Below are positions 1-8,143 of a stretch of 64,000 nt of DNA, in pieces. Both the position numbers and the translations under genes were made by a program. The stretch's first letter is position 1. The number at the start of each line of letters is the position of its first letter. Under the pieces are notes generated by a model. The model did no database searches and was not told the DNA's origin. It was given only the letters and a program-made list of their open reading frames with translations. Source of the DNA: Halocatena halophila (GTDB lineage: Archaea > Halobacteriota > Halobacteria > Halobacteriales > Haloarculaceae). The DNA lies in the NCBI GenBank assembly GCA_027563145.1, contig CP071306.1:2604001-2668000 (forward strand). Direction: 5' to 3'.

Positions 1-2435
1 ATGCGTCCGAACCCAACAGGACGGTTGCTGACACGTTGCTCAGAAAGGCATCGCATGAAACAGCGTCATGGGAGTCGTTCAAGACTGCAATAGATGACGG
101 ATCGTTGTTCGAATCAATAATCGATTGTGTTGGCAAGCGGGGCCATAGAAACGGCACCGAAGAGCCAATCCCAGAAAAGTTGGATTCGCAGCTCTATGAT
201 CGAGTTCTCCACCACTGGAGTGTGCTCACACTCGCGGACAAAACCTGCGCTGGCGGAATCGAAAATGATGCTCTTCGACCATCACACCTTGAGCTGGATG
301 GACTTGAGGACCATATTGATGAACTTCGGTCGGATAGCGATGAGCCACCGGAGCTCGCATCCAACACAACCCCATCATCGCTGGAACTAGATGTGACGGA
401 GAAAGCATCGTTAAATCAGCTCCGGGAGGCTGTGCGCCGGCTGGTCAGAGACAATGCCGAGCAGTTTGTTGATAGCTCAGCGGATGTGGCAACTCTCACA
501 CTCCCCACAGGACTCGGGAAAACGTTCACTGGTATTACTGCTGCATACACCATTCGGGATGCGCTTAGCCACACAGAACTGGCAGCTGAGACACGACCAC
601 GAGTAGTGTACGCACTTCCGTACACCTCGATCATCGAACAAACACGGGAGATCTTCGAGGATTCGGCCATTCTTGACGCTGATCCATTGAGCCTTGCGTT
701 CACTGTCCATCATTATCTCTCCGAAACGGTCTCATATCCTAAAATTGAGAACAAATTCGACGGTGATCAGGCTGCGGATGATCAGCTGTTTTTCGATCCA
801 GCACTCCTTGGCGAAAGCTGGCGCTCGGGAACAACGCTCACAACGTTCGTCCAGCTCTTCGAAAGTCTTGTTTCTCCGACAAATGCAGGAGGTATGAAGC
901 TACCGTCCCTGACAAATAGTATCATCATTCTCGATGAGCCACAGACGCTGCCAAAACCCTGGTGGGAGGCAATTCGTCGTCTCACAACGCTTCTAGTTGA
1001 GCAGTATAATGCGCATGTGATTTCGATGACTGCAACCCAGCCATCGCTGTTCACTGATGCACCAGCCCTCGAAAGTATCTCACTTTTGGGGCCGTCTGCT
1101 TCTGCAGAGCCCCAGCTCGTCGAAACCTGTTTCAGAGCCGTAGAGCGTGTGGAGTACTCGATTGACGCGTCTGTCCACAGTTTCAAAACCACAGCCGACG
1201 AGCTGCTCAGTGTTGAGACCGCAGCAGCACGGCTGTATGGGAGTGCTACGTCACCGATGGACAATCCGATCAGGGGAGCTGCCGACGGAACCTCTGTCCT
1301 CTCGGTGTGTAATACCGTCGCCTGCACCCAGCAACTAACTGAATCCGTCCAAGCGTGTGCAAACGCTGACGGGAGGGAAATTCAGCGAATCGGATCAGCG
1401 TATCGAGCGGCGCTCCACGAGTGCACACCGACCGTAACCGATGATCTATCGCCAGATCAACGTCCGGATCCGGAGGATGTAGCTGCAAAAACACTCGAAC
1501 AGCTCGGTTTTCAGCGGGTTGATGACGGAGACGACTCCGTTTCGCTCTCAAAACAGCGCTGGGCCCCCAACTCATCGACAGGGACTGTTTTCCTTGGCAC
1601 ATTCACCTCACGACTACGACCACGGGATCGGCGTGCCTTCGTGGCTATTGCCTCGGTACTCGCTCGTGCTGGTGTTCCATTCGTTTTTGTCTCAACGCAG
1701 GCGGTCGAGGCCGGCGTTGATATCAGCTTCGCTCGGGTGTATCGTGATATTGCCCCGTTGGATAGCATCGTACAGGCGGCTGGGCGGTGTAATCGATCAT
1801 TCGAATGGGGGCATAGCGCCGGCAAGGTCACTGTCTGGGCCCTCGGTGCGATCGAGGGGTCCAGTGTAATTCCAGCAACTGCAGTGTATAAACCAAAATC
1901 ATTGCTCACCATGGTGGCGTCGATTCTCACAAACTGTAGTGATGATTGTGGGACGGGAACAGTTCCAGAATATGTTCTGACGCGGACTGCGATTCCAGAA
2001 TTTTACAGCCAGCTGGATGTTGGAATGCTGGCAAACCGGGAGTTGGTCCAGTGGATTGAGCAGTGTCAAGCCGGGGACCTACAACGGGCGACACTGATCG
2101 ATGACGATTATGAGCAGTACGATGTGATTGTAGCCGAGACTGCTGTTGAAAAAGCGCTGCTGCAAACTCTGATCGATTCGTTCGTGAATGATGCGGTCCC
2201 CTCGCGATTCGATCTCCTCAAATCGATGGCTGATCTCCGTGTTTCGCTCCCTGTTCGAGATATTGAAACCATTCGAAGTCAAGTGACTACACTCAATCGA
2301 GCGGGATTCACTGCGGATGGTATCTCGGTGCTTACCTGTTCAGCAGCCGGAGAGCAGGAGGTCTACGATGTCGCAGCGGGCGGGTTTATTGTTACCAAAG
2401 ATGATGGGCTTGCTGGCCGATTTACCTTCAATTAA
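1..2435 (+). CDS. cas3: CRISPR-associated helicase/nuclease Cas3, 5'-truncated by the window edge
   Basis: Cas3 unwinds and degrades target DNA recruited by a type I Cascade complex. The reading frame is open from base 3, so the gene starts before the window. The first internal start at 36 is not the real one, because residues just after it (LTLADKTCAGG) look like the end of the HD nuclease domain. The helicase core is complete: Walker A LPTGLGKTF, DEAD-like box ILDEPQ, motif III SMTATQP, and a C-terminal helicase part with TQAVEAGVDIS and QAAGRCNRS. A CRISPR array follows 190 bp downstream on the same strand. In many haloarchaeal I-B loci cas4-cas1-cas2 follow cas3, but here they do not. Family assignment is firm; subtype I-B is inferred from the repeat type. 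Confidence 0.93.
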   Translation, partial: ASEPNRTVADTLLRKASHETASWESFKTAIDDGSLFESIIDCVGKRGHRNGTEEPIPEKLDSQLYDRVLHHWSVLTLADKTCAGGIENDALRPSHLELDGLEDHIDELRSDSDEPPELASNTTPSSLELDVTEKASLNQLREAVRRLVRDNAEQFVDSSADVATLTLPTGLGKTFTGITAAYTIRDALSHTELAAETRPRVVYALPYTSIIEQTREIFEDSAILDADPLSLAFTVHHYLSETVSYPKIENKFDGDQAADDQLFFDPALLGESWRSGTTLTTFVQLFESLVSPTNAGGMKLPSLTNSIIILDEPQTLPKPWWEAIRRLTTLLVEQYNAHVISMTATQPSLFTDAPALESISLLGPSASAEPQLVETCFRAVERVEYSIDASVHSFKTTADELLSVETAAARLYGSATSPMDNPIRGAADGTSVLSVCNTVACTQQLTESVQACANADGREIQRIGSAYRAALHECTPTVTDDLSPDQRPDPEDVAAKTLEQLGFQRVDDGDDSVSLSKQRWAPNSSTGTVFLGTFTSRLRPRDRRAFVAIASVLARAGVPFVFVSTQAVEAGVDISFARVYRDIAPLDSIVQAAGRCNRSFEWGHSAGKVTVWALGAIEGSSVIPATAVYKPKSLLTMVASILTNCSDDCGTGTVPEYVLTRTAIPEFYSQLDVGMLANRELVQWIEQCQAGDLQRATLIDDDYEQYDVIVAETAVEKALLQTLIDSFVNDAVPSRFDLLKSMADLRVSLPVRDIETIRSQVTTLNRAGFTADGISVLTCSAAGEQEVYDVAAGGFIVTKDDGLAGRFTFN

Positions 2436-2624
2436 ACCGATTTGAGCGTTTCGGGAGCTATCTCCCAGTAAATCGACTCGTACACGATTCCGAGATACTT
2501 GGCCGACTCTGTTAGGAGAGCGGATTCCGTCGACCCCCCGGGGGGTAACACAGAATTGCGGGTCGACGGAAACACTTGTTACAAATCACCCTCTAGGAGC
2601 CATATGGTCGGTGAATCGGCCATG
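2436..2624 (+). promoter_or_regulatory. CRISPR leader with nested inverted repeats
   Basis: This non-coding 189 bp lies between cas3 and the first repeat. The repeats degenerate at the far end of the array, which places the leader here. It carries a perfect 12-bp inverted repeat, TTCCGTCGACCC at 2525-2536 and GGGTCGACGGAA at 2560-2571. A C6G6 palindrome at 2534-2545 partly overlaps the left arm, so two alternative foldings or cruciforms are possible. The leader should hold the crRNA promoter and integration signals; no clean TATA box was assigned. Confidence 0.7.
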
Positions 2625-4300
2625 GTTACAGCAGTACCCTAGTTGGGTTGAAGCATCAACGGCGCGCGTGTGGAGCCATACCTTGACCTGGTTACAGCAG
2701 TACCCTAGTTGGGTTGAAGCAAAGTTCGTCGTCGACCACGTCCACATCCCACGCTCGTTACAGCAGTACCCTAGTTGGGTTGAAGCGAGGACCATATGAT
2801 CTCCGCGAGAGAAATTCAAAAGTTACAGCAGTACCCTAGTTGGGTTGAAGCTACTGCAAGTGGATAAAGAGGGGAGCTTCCGGCTGGAGTTACAGCAGTA
2901 CCCTAGTTGGGTTGAAGCGTCGACCAAGAGTCTGACGGAAACCACCGCCGGGCGTTACAGCAGTACCCTAGTTGGGTTGAAGCTCATGGAAGCTCCTCAT
3001 TCATCGTCATCACCTGCTAGTTACAGCAGTACCCTAGTTGGGTTGAAGCGAATTCGAGCGGCACATCACCCTCAGCCCACGACATGTTACAGCAGTACCC
3101 TAGTTGGGTTGAAGCAACCACAACCATCGCATCACGACTTCCTGCATGGCGTGTTACAGCAGTACCCTAGTTGGGTTGAAGCAAACAACGAGTTGCTGAA
3201 AGCAACTCGTTTGGCTGGTTACAGCAGTACCCTAGTTGGGTTGAAGCACGCCGATCAGGCGACGGCTGACGACTTCGTGGCTGGTTACAGCAGTACCCTA
3301 GTTGGGTTGAAGCGACGGCCACCTCGATCGCCTCGTGCAGTACGAGCAGTGTTACAGCAGTACCCTAGTTGGGTTGAAGCACAGTGTGTCCTTCGATGGT
3401 CAATCCGGGGACAGAGAGTTACAGCAGTACCCTAGTTGGGTTGAAGCAGGTATCGCTCTCGCGGCGCTTCGTCATCAAAGATTGTTACAGCAGTACCCTA
3501 GTTGGGTTGAAGCGATGAGCAAGGCACGCTGAAAATCGTCGGCAGCGAGTTACAGCAGTACCCTAGTTGGGTTGAAGCACATCTGGGAATCGGGATGTGA
3601 ATCTGACAACGGACGGTTACAGCAGTACCCTAGTTGGGTTGAAGCTGCCTCTGAGTTCCGCTTTAGAAACTGTGACCTTTGGTTACAGCAGTACCCTAGT
3701 TGGGTTGAAGCACAACGCTCGTCGATCAGGGCTTCTCACCGAGTGTTACAGCAGTACCCTAGTTGGGTTGAAGCAATTACGATCGGGATTTCGTGGCGTA
3801 CCAGAAACCACGTTACAGCAGTACCCTAGTTGGGTTGAAGCCTACCGACAGTAGTTCGATTATTGATTGGCTGGATCGTTACAGCAGTACCCTAGTTGGG
3901 TTGAAGCGGCATCAGCTGATGACTCAGATTCCGATCCCGAGCGTTACAGCAGTACCCTAGTTGGGTTGAAGCCGAAACAACGAGAATAAAGCCGAATCGT
4001 CCGACTTGGTTACAGCAGTACCCTAGTTGGGTTGAAGCGCCGTCTCTCCCGCTCTCGCAATAATTCTTGTTCTTGTTACAGCAGTACCCTAGTGGAGTTG
4101 AAGCCTCCGGCTGTCGAGTCATGATCTCCGGCGCTGCTGGTTACAGCAGTACCCTAGTAGAGTTGAAGTACGGCGCCACGGAAAGAACTCCAGCGTGAAG
4201 TGTTTGTTACAGCAATACCTTAGTTGGATTGAAGAAACTGCTACTGCATTTTGGGGATCCAGGCCATCCGATTACAGAAAGACACAAGTTGAGTTGAAGT
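2625..4300 (+). CRISPR. CRISPR array, 26 repeats (4 degenerate), 25 spacers
   Basis: The 30-nt repeat begins GTTACAGCAG and ends GGGTTGAAGC. Repeats start at 2625, 2691, 2757, 2822, 2889, 2954, 3020, 3086, 3153, 3218, 3284, 3351, 3418, 3484, 3549, 3616, 3682, 3745, 3812, 3878, 3943, 4009, 4075, 4140, 4206 and 4271. The first 22 are identical. Those at 4075 and 4140 carry two or three changes, 4206 carries several, and the one at 4271 is a fossil with eight mismatches but correct spacing. Spacers are 33-37 nt. The ATTGAAGC-like 3' end is the usual haloarchaeal 5' handle of crRNA, so transcription is on the plus strand, away from cas3. ORFs read through this region are artefacts of the repeats. 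Confidence 0.98.
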
Positions 4301-4377
4301 GTCAACTCTGTCGTGAGTATCGATAATATGCCCTCTATTTTTCGATATTGGATTTGCTCCGCTCACCACGCATAGAA
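4301..4377. other. Short spacer between CRISPR trailer and module copy 1
   Basis: This AT-rich stretch holds no gene and no further repeat at the expected spacing after the fossil repeat at 4271-4300. Module copy 1 begins immediately to its right. Confidence 0.5.
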
Positions 4378-4462
4378 AAAACGTTGATGAAAAAGGCCGC
4401 TCGCTCCGCTCGCGGTGGGTGATTCTAGCCACACGTTGTTTCGAAAAATACCGTCGTAGAGG

Positions 4463-4987
4463 TTACTCGCAGTTCGCTGGAGAGACTAACAGCTGGAGGA
4501 TTACGGGAAGTTCTTCAGTTGATCGGGCCTCACAGAACGGAACCACGGCTTCTAGCAAACAGCTCGCGGCAGACACAGCCTCATCTTGTGTCTGTGCGCG
4601 AGCCGGATCCTCCGGACGATCTGGAGAAAACGCCAACAGCGTAACGTCCCCCGATCGCTGTTCATGCGCACGCAACCGAGCATCATTGTCGAACCAGGCG
4701 GTGTAGATCGTCTCCCCCTGCGAGCGAAATCGTGTGATCCGATCGAGCGACGGCAACTCATCCGAACCACCGCCAGAGCGCTCGCTCAGATCAGCAATCG
4801 CCAGCACCTCCTCAACTTGACGACAGTGCGTACATTCCGTTGATTGACAGGGCCGACACCAGCAGTTCTCGGCGATATCCACGACGTGATGCAACTCAGC
4901 AGAGGAAAGCTCCTCGCGATCCTCGATCCCCTCCAGCGTGCTGACCTGACCATCTACCGTCCGAAAGCTGAACTGTGGGAGACTCAC
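4463..4987 (-). CDS. Cys-rich protein of unknown function, module copy 1
   Basis: The protein is 174 residues long and I do not recognise its family. A cysteine cluster near residues 42-55 (CWCRPCQSTECTHC) suggests a zinc site. The middle has an alternating, probably beta-rich stretch (TIYTAWFDNDARLRAHEQ), and the C-terminus is helical and Leu-rich. I chose the GTG at 4985-4987, because it overlaps the stop of the upstream microprotein as GTGA in both copies of the module; the upstream GTG at 5000-5002 would lie inside the microprotein frame region. It is very similar to 44879-45403. The intact reading frame in two diverged copies argues for a functional protein. It is probably co-translated with the microprotein. 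Confidence 0.8.
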   Translation of the reverse strand: MSLPQFSFRTVDGQVSTLEGIEDREELSSAELHHVVDIAENCWCRPCQSTECTHCRQVEEVLAIADLSERSGGGSDELPSLDRITRFRSQGETIYTAWFDNDARLRAHEQRSGDVTLLAFSPDRPEDPARAQTQDEAVSAASCLLEAVVPFCEARSTEELPVILQLLVSPANCE

Positions 4988-5076
4988 GAGCCAACCCTCC
5001 ACGACGGACAGCCCGTAGCATGCGCCCGTGGACGAGCCACTGGTTGGCCACAGCGAGTACAGCGTGTGCTAGTCAT
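4984..5076 (-). CDS. 30-residue zinc-finger microprotein, module copy 1
   Basis: The ATG at 5074-5076 opens a 30-codon frame with a CxxC pair (CTRCGQPV) and a later His and Cys (HATGCPSW), a plausible CxxC-x9-HxxxC zinc site. The stop TGA overlaps the GTG start of the downstream gene. The copy at 44790-44882 differs by only two residues (T7A and P16Q), although the surrounding non-coding DNA has diverged, which indicates selection. Small zinc-finger proteins are common in haloarchaea, but this one is not a family I recognise. A role as regulator or partner of the downstream protein is inference from the overlap. Confidence 0.75.
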   Translation of the reverse strand: MTSTRCTRCGQPVARPRAHATGCPSWRVGS

Positions 5077-5136
5077 TGACGATACGACAGGATTACAGTA
5101 CCGCAGCGTTATTCCCTTCATGGGTTAACCTTTCCA

Positions 5137-5211
5137 GGGAATCCCAGCGTCGGGTGCTGCAACACCCGGCGCGCTTTGGTAAACGCGATCATGCCTCGGG
5201 CTGGTATTCCC
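5137..5211 (-). ncRNA. Predicted structured RNA / 5' UTR, module copy 1
   Basis: On the minus strand an outer stem P1 pairs GGGAATACCAGC (5200-5211) with GCTGGGATTCCC (5137-5148), with one mismatch. It encloses a hairpin P3 (CGGGTG/CACCCG, 5151-5156 with 5163-5168) and a weak P2 of four CG pairs (5170-5173 with 5184-5187). The same fold exists in copy 2, where the sixth P1 pair is C-G instead of T-A. A TATA-like TTTATAA lies upstream at about 5237-5243, which places the predicted start at the foot of P1. It could be a structured leader for the microprotein gene or an independent small RNA. Confidence 0.6.
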
Positions 5212-5378
5212 AATTGGTTGTGCCAACCCACTAGGTTATAAACTTTCGTATGTGTTGGATTTCCACGGAGATATGTGATTTCCCTTGATCGTCTTTCTCA
5301 GCGTGTACTCGTACACTTCTGAACTTCCTGGTCCAGACAAACAATAATCCATTCTAATTAACAAACTAGACAGATTCA

Positions 5379-5452
5379 CTCACACTCGTCGTGAGTGGGT
5401 GCTCGGCCAACCGTGACGAACGCGCTTCGCGCACCCAAATTTCACAAAACTA
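5379..5452 (-). other. 74-nt invariant box, module copy 1
   Basis: The 74 nt are identical to 44411-44484, while flanking bases differ at many sites. The box contains TGGGTGC and GCACCCA, a 7-bp inverted repeat, enclosing a GCGC-GAA-GCGC mini-hairpin. A second small dyad (CTCAC/GTGAG) follows. No ORF is conserved through it. It could be an RNA element, a protein-binding site or a recombination site. Confidence 0.6.
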
Positions 5453-5566
5453 ACCTTGAAACGATAGGAACTCTCCTCACACCTGCTGCTACTACCAAAC
5501 CGACCGTCATTCGTGCGAAGGTGTGTTCCCTGTATAGATTCCTATCGGAGAGCGCTTGCTCACACC

Positions 5567-6415
5567 TTAGCTGCCCTTCCTAGGAGTCACGCTCACAACG
5601 TTCGTGAGGACGCGATCGACGGCCTCAGTAGTGAACTGTTCAACCGACTGGAGGCGTCTAGCGAGCCAGTCGTCGAAAATCACCGCTTTGCCCTTGCCCG
5701 TGTGCACCACCTCCGTTCGCTCACCACCCAGCCGATCAAGGAACGCCATCACTCGGGCAACCGTCTGGTCGTGCGCCGAACCGTACTCCCGTTTGAGTTG
5801 GTCTTTGATCGTCGTCGAATCCAGCCGCATTCCTTTCGGCACTGTAGTGGACAATTCACCGATCTCCATGGCAATCGACCGAGCTCGTCGCTGGTTGGCC
5901 GTTAGTTTCGCCTTATGAATAATCTCCTCCGGCAAGCGGACGATCTGCTCCAGTGGCGTCCGTTGCTCGCGTCCATCAAGCGTCTCGACTTTCCGTGCAA
6001 CGGCCTCGGTGTGTGCCTCTGATGCCTCCGTCTGGCGAGTGTTCTCGGTCACGTCCTGTCTGATATCGGCTTTATCGCGCTCGTTCGACTCGCGGTAGTC
6101 CGTCTGCTCCCGTTCGAGCGCTTCAACTGTGGCTTCCAGTTCCGCAATTCTCGTTTTATTCTGGTGCAACGCCGCTGTTTGGCTGTCGATCGTCGATTGC
6201 TGTGCTTCAATTTCTGCCTGTTGAGCGTCGACCTGTGATTGCAGAGCGTCAATCTGTGTGTTCTGGCGCTCGATCTGCGCATTCTTGCGGGCAATGGCGT
6301 CCTCAATTTCGGCTTTCCACGATCGAAACGCCTCGGGAAGAAGGCCGTCAAGATCGCTGCCATCAGTAGTATTATCTGTGCTCCGTCCGTCGCTATCGTT
6401 GGGTTTGATAGTCAT
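5567..6415 (-). CDS. Coiled-coil protein with conserved C-terminal (DNA-binding-like) domain, module copy 1
   Basis: The protein is 282 residues. Residues 1-35 are polar and disordered. Residues about 35-150 form a long coiled coil rich in Gln, Glu and Ile (repeats such as QIDALQSQVDAQQAEIEAQ). Residues about 155-275 form a domain nearly identical to that of 43505-44296, with LTANQRRARSIAMEIG and DQTVARVMAFLDRLGG, reminiscent of a winged helix followed by a beta hairpin (VHTGKGKAVIFDDWLA). No known family is recognised. The coiled coil is longer than in copy 2, so its length varies while the C-terminal domain is conserved. The upstream region has a 6-bp inverted repeat at 6461-6476. Possible roles are regulator, partition-like or structural DNA-binding protein. 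Confidence 0.8.
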   Translation of the reverse strand: MTIKPNDSDGRSTDNTTDGSDLDGLLPEAFRSWKAEIEDAIARKNAQIERQNTQIDALQSQVDAQQAEIEAQQSTIDSQTAALHQNKTRIAELEATVEALEREQTDYRESNERDKADIRQDVTENTRQTEASEAHTEAVARKVETLDGREQRTPLEQIVRLPEEIIHKAKLTANQRRARSIAMEIGELSTTVPKGMRLDSTTIKDQLKREYGSAHDQTVARVMAFLDRLGGERTEVVHTGKGKAVIFDDWLARRLQSVEQFTTEAVDRVLTNVVSVTPRKGS

Positions 6416-6460
6416 TTTCGATCCAACCCATCCTCGGACGTGGTCCTACACGTCTGGGGA

Positions 6461-6476
6461 AACCGGGCAACCGGTT
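6461..6476. promoter_or_regulatory. Operator-like inverted repeat upstream of module gene, copy 1
   Basis: AACCGG-GCAA-CCGGTT lies about 45 bp upstream of the coiled-coil gene start. The counterpart at 43441-43458 extends to 7-bp arms. Both lie downstream of a conserved TTAATA-type promoter element (near 6520 here). Confidence 0.5.
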
Positions 6477-6677
6477 CTGTCCAGTCGGATGAGTATACAT
6501 ACCACATCAAAGTACCACTATTAATACCTAACGGTGTTTAGACACTTTGAAGAAACTGAATGACTGGTTTCTTAACAAACTACCAGAGGACGTATAGAGA
6601 CGCTTTGGTGGATATCCATACTGTCCACACTGAGATCTCAGACCTTGATTAATTTCTTGGCTGTCAGATGAGATGGC

Positions 6678-7261
6678 TCACTCGTGCTCCTCAGCGTCAC
6701 CCACATCCGCAACCGATGCACCCCAGTCCTCAATTGGCACAAATTCATGCGCAACGGGCCGAAGCGCTTGTAGAATGGCTTCCGCCCCCGGTGGTGAAAG
6801 ATCCAGATCCGATGCTATGAGACGGTGGGTGGTTTCCCCCCGATCACGCGAAATCGTGTACGTTAGCGCAACCGCCAGACCATGGATTCCTCGCCGATCA
6901 ATGTACTATCGATCGTCTCATCTGTCGTTCGACGAGCCACCGCCGCAATGAGTGCTGGCGAGATCGTGTATGTGCGGTCATCTGCACCAGACACGGTCAG
7001 CTGGATATCAACAGCACGGTACCGTTTTGGTGGACTGTCAGCGGTCACCGTCAGCACCCCTGCCTAAGTGAGTCGATTTACATAACTGTAAGCCGTCTCC
7101 TGCGCAAGATCCAGAGCGTCCATCAATTCAGCCACAGTGCTATCGCCCTCAAGATAGAGATACGTGTAAACACGCGCCAGCGATGGCTGTTCGAGTAAAT
7201 CCGCTACTGAAAGAAAATCGCGGATGATCATGCCGTTCGACTGGGCTGCTGATTGGGCCAT
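6678..7261 (-). pseudogene. Decayed haloarchaeal HTH transcriptional regulator
   Basis: Reading from 7261, MAQSAAQSNGMII and a winged helix-like part (TVAELMDALDLAQETAYSYV) are interrupted by an in-frame TAG at 7064-7066, directly followed by the expected continuation (AGVLTVTADSPPKRYRA). Near 6890 a frameshift moves the rest into another frame (HGLAVALTYTISRDRGET to the stop at 6678-6680). The two lesions make the intact protein unlikely. It resembles the roughly 190-residue regulators common next to toxin-antitoxin genes in haloarchaea. The neighbouring toxin remnant is also broken. Confidence 0.7.
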
Positions 7262-7293
7262 CTGTATCGATTACAGATTATAAATAATTCGTA

Positions 7294-7428
7294 CTAAGGG
7301 TGTCTGAGTTTTGAGGAATGACTAGCTAAATAGCCGAGATGGTCCCGAACGATTCGCTCGGTTTTCGCATCTGCTGCATCCAGGAACGCAACGACAGCTG
7401 GCGGGAACAAGTCCACATACTCAGCCAT
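7294..7428 (-). pseudogene. Truncated RelE/ParE-type toxin
   Basis: The ATG at 7426-7428 overlaps the end of the antitoxin gene and opens a 44-codon frame. Residues 9-34 (PPAVVAFLDAADAKTERIV and following) resemble the N-terminus of haloarchaeal RelE-like mRNA interferases. The family is normally about 90 residues; the catalytic C-terminal half is missing and the last ten residues look like random read-through. The toxin has therefore probably been inactivated by deletion. Confidence 0.55.
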
Positions 7429-7603
7429 CGTCCAGGGGTACAAACTCCGCACGACTCTCATCCATCTTCTCGAATCGAGCAGCTAACTCCTGGCGGCGGC
7501 GCAACTGGGCGAGTTCCGTCAACAGATTGTTGTAGGGTTCCCCCAGTTCCATTATGTCATGGAGTGTCTCTGCAGCCACGAGAATGCGTTTATCTGCTGA
7601 CAT
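7421..7603 (-). CDS. Antitoxin-like small protein
   Basis: The 60-residue protein (MSADKRILVAAETLHDIM...) has the pattern of haloarchaeal VapB/RelB-like antitoxins: a short beta strand, a ribbon-helix-helix-like segment and an acidic tail binding the toxin (AEFVPLDDG). It overlaps the truncated RelE frame by eight bases, the usual antitoxin-toxin arrangement. The antitoxin is intact while its toxin is not. Confidence 0.55.
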   Translation of the reverse strand: MSADKRILVAAETLHDIMELGEPYNNLLTELAQLRRRQELAARFEKMDESRAEFVPLDDG

Positions 7604-7742
7604 CGTTGTACGGACGTACAGGCCTGTCTGCTAACAGTTTCTACGAATCTATCAAATATTTTGAACGAGGAGAAAATCTATGGGTGTCAGACGGATCAAT
7701 TCAAAACACGAGATAGATCCAGTACATCCTACCAGATAACGA

Positions 7743-7880
7743 TTAGATCATTGATCTGTTAAACGTTTCATCACAGTCTATGCACGTGTACAGCGCATTC
7801 GCCCACGGAACGCTATACACAGGCGATGCACCACACTGTGGACACGAGGACTGGCGGGTAGGGAATAATTTCGTGATCAT
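7743..7880 (-). CDS. 45-residue zinc-ribbon microprotein
   Basis: The ATG at 7878-7880 starts a frame with two Cys pairs, SCPQCGAS near residue 13 and TCIDCDET near residue 32, separated by about 16 residues. This is a single zinc ribbon. The N-terminus is MITKLFPTRQ. Such proteins are frequent in haloarchaea, with mostly unknown roles. It stands alone in a sparse region. Confidence 0.6.
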   Translation of the reverse strand: MITKLFPTRQSSCPQCGASPVYSVPWANALYTCIDCDETFNRSMI

Positions 7881-8143
7881 ACTACAACCTATTAGCAACA
7901 AATTCAATAGTAGTTACTGAACTGCCAACCCCCATCCACACTGTGGTGCAACCTGCCGATTGGCGGATGACAGACTGTGCAACTGTGCGGTTCGGTTTGA
8001 AATGAGATGCTCTAGATACTGGTTCGCCGTACTGTGAGTTACGCTTCAAAGAGAACTGAATGTCCGTCTGTTCCATCCAGGACCTCACTGACCGCTATCG
8101 AGGGCTCGTCCACGTTCACAACCACAGCAATGCATGAAACATA

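Larger units (their letters stand above)
4378..6529 (-). repeat. Module copy 1: duplicated multi-gene unit (inverted relative to 43390-45490)
   Basis: The approximately 2.1-kb block is homologous to 43390-45490 on the opposite strand, in coding and non-coding parts alike. Read on the minus strand it runs: promoter with inverted repeat, coiled-coil gene (5567-6415), 74-nt invariant box (5379-5452), structured RNA (5137-5211), zinc microprotein (4984-5076), Cys-rich protein (4463-4987), and a GC-rich tail (GCGAGCGGAGCGAGCGG near 4397-4413) followed by a T run. Similarity stops just past the tail at 4378 and near a TTAATA box at about 6520. No terminal inverted repeats, target duplications or transposase were found, so calling it mobile would be inference. 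Confidence 0.85.

Noticed and set aside
2586..4122. Many ORFs on both strands through the CRISPR array with repeated SSTLVGLK- or QQYPSWVEA-type peptides
   Set aside because: They are translations of the repeats and spacers, not genes.
4397..4413. GC-rich tail GCGAGCGGAGCGAGCGG as a hairpin terminator
   Set aside because: It is a near-direct repeat and not self-complementary; only the T run beside it could stop transcription.
5567..6415. Coiled-coil protein as an SMC or phage tail protein
   Set aside because: No ATPase or phage-like motifs are visible; the coiled coil alone is not diagnostic.
4378..6529. Calling the module an insertion sequence
   Set aside because: No transposase, terminal inverted repeats or target-site duplication were found.
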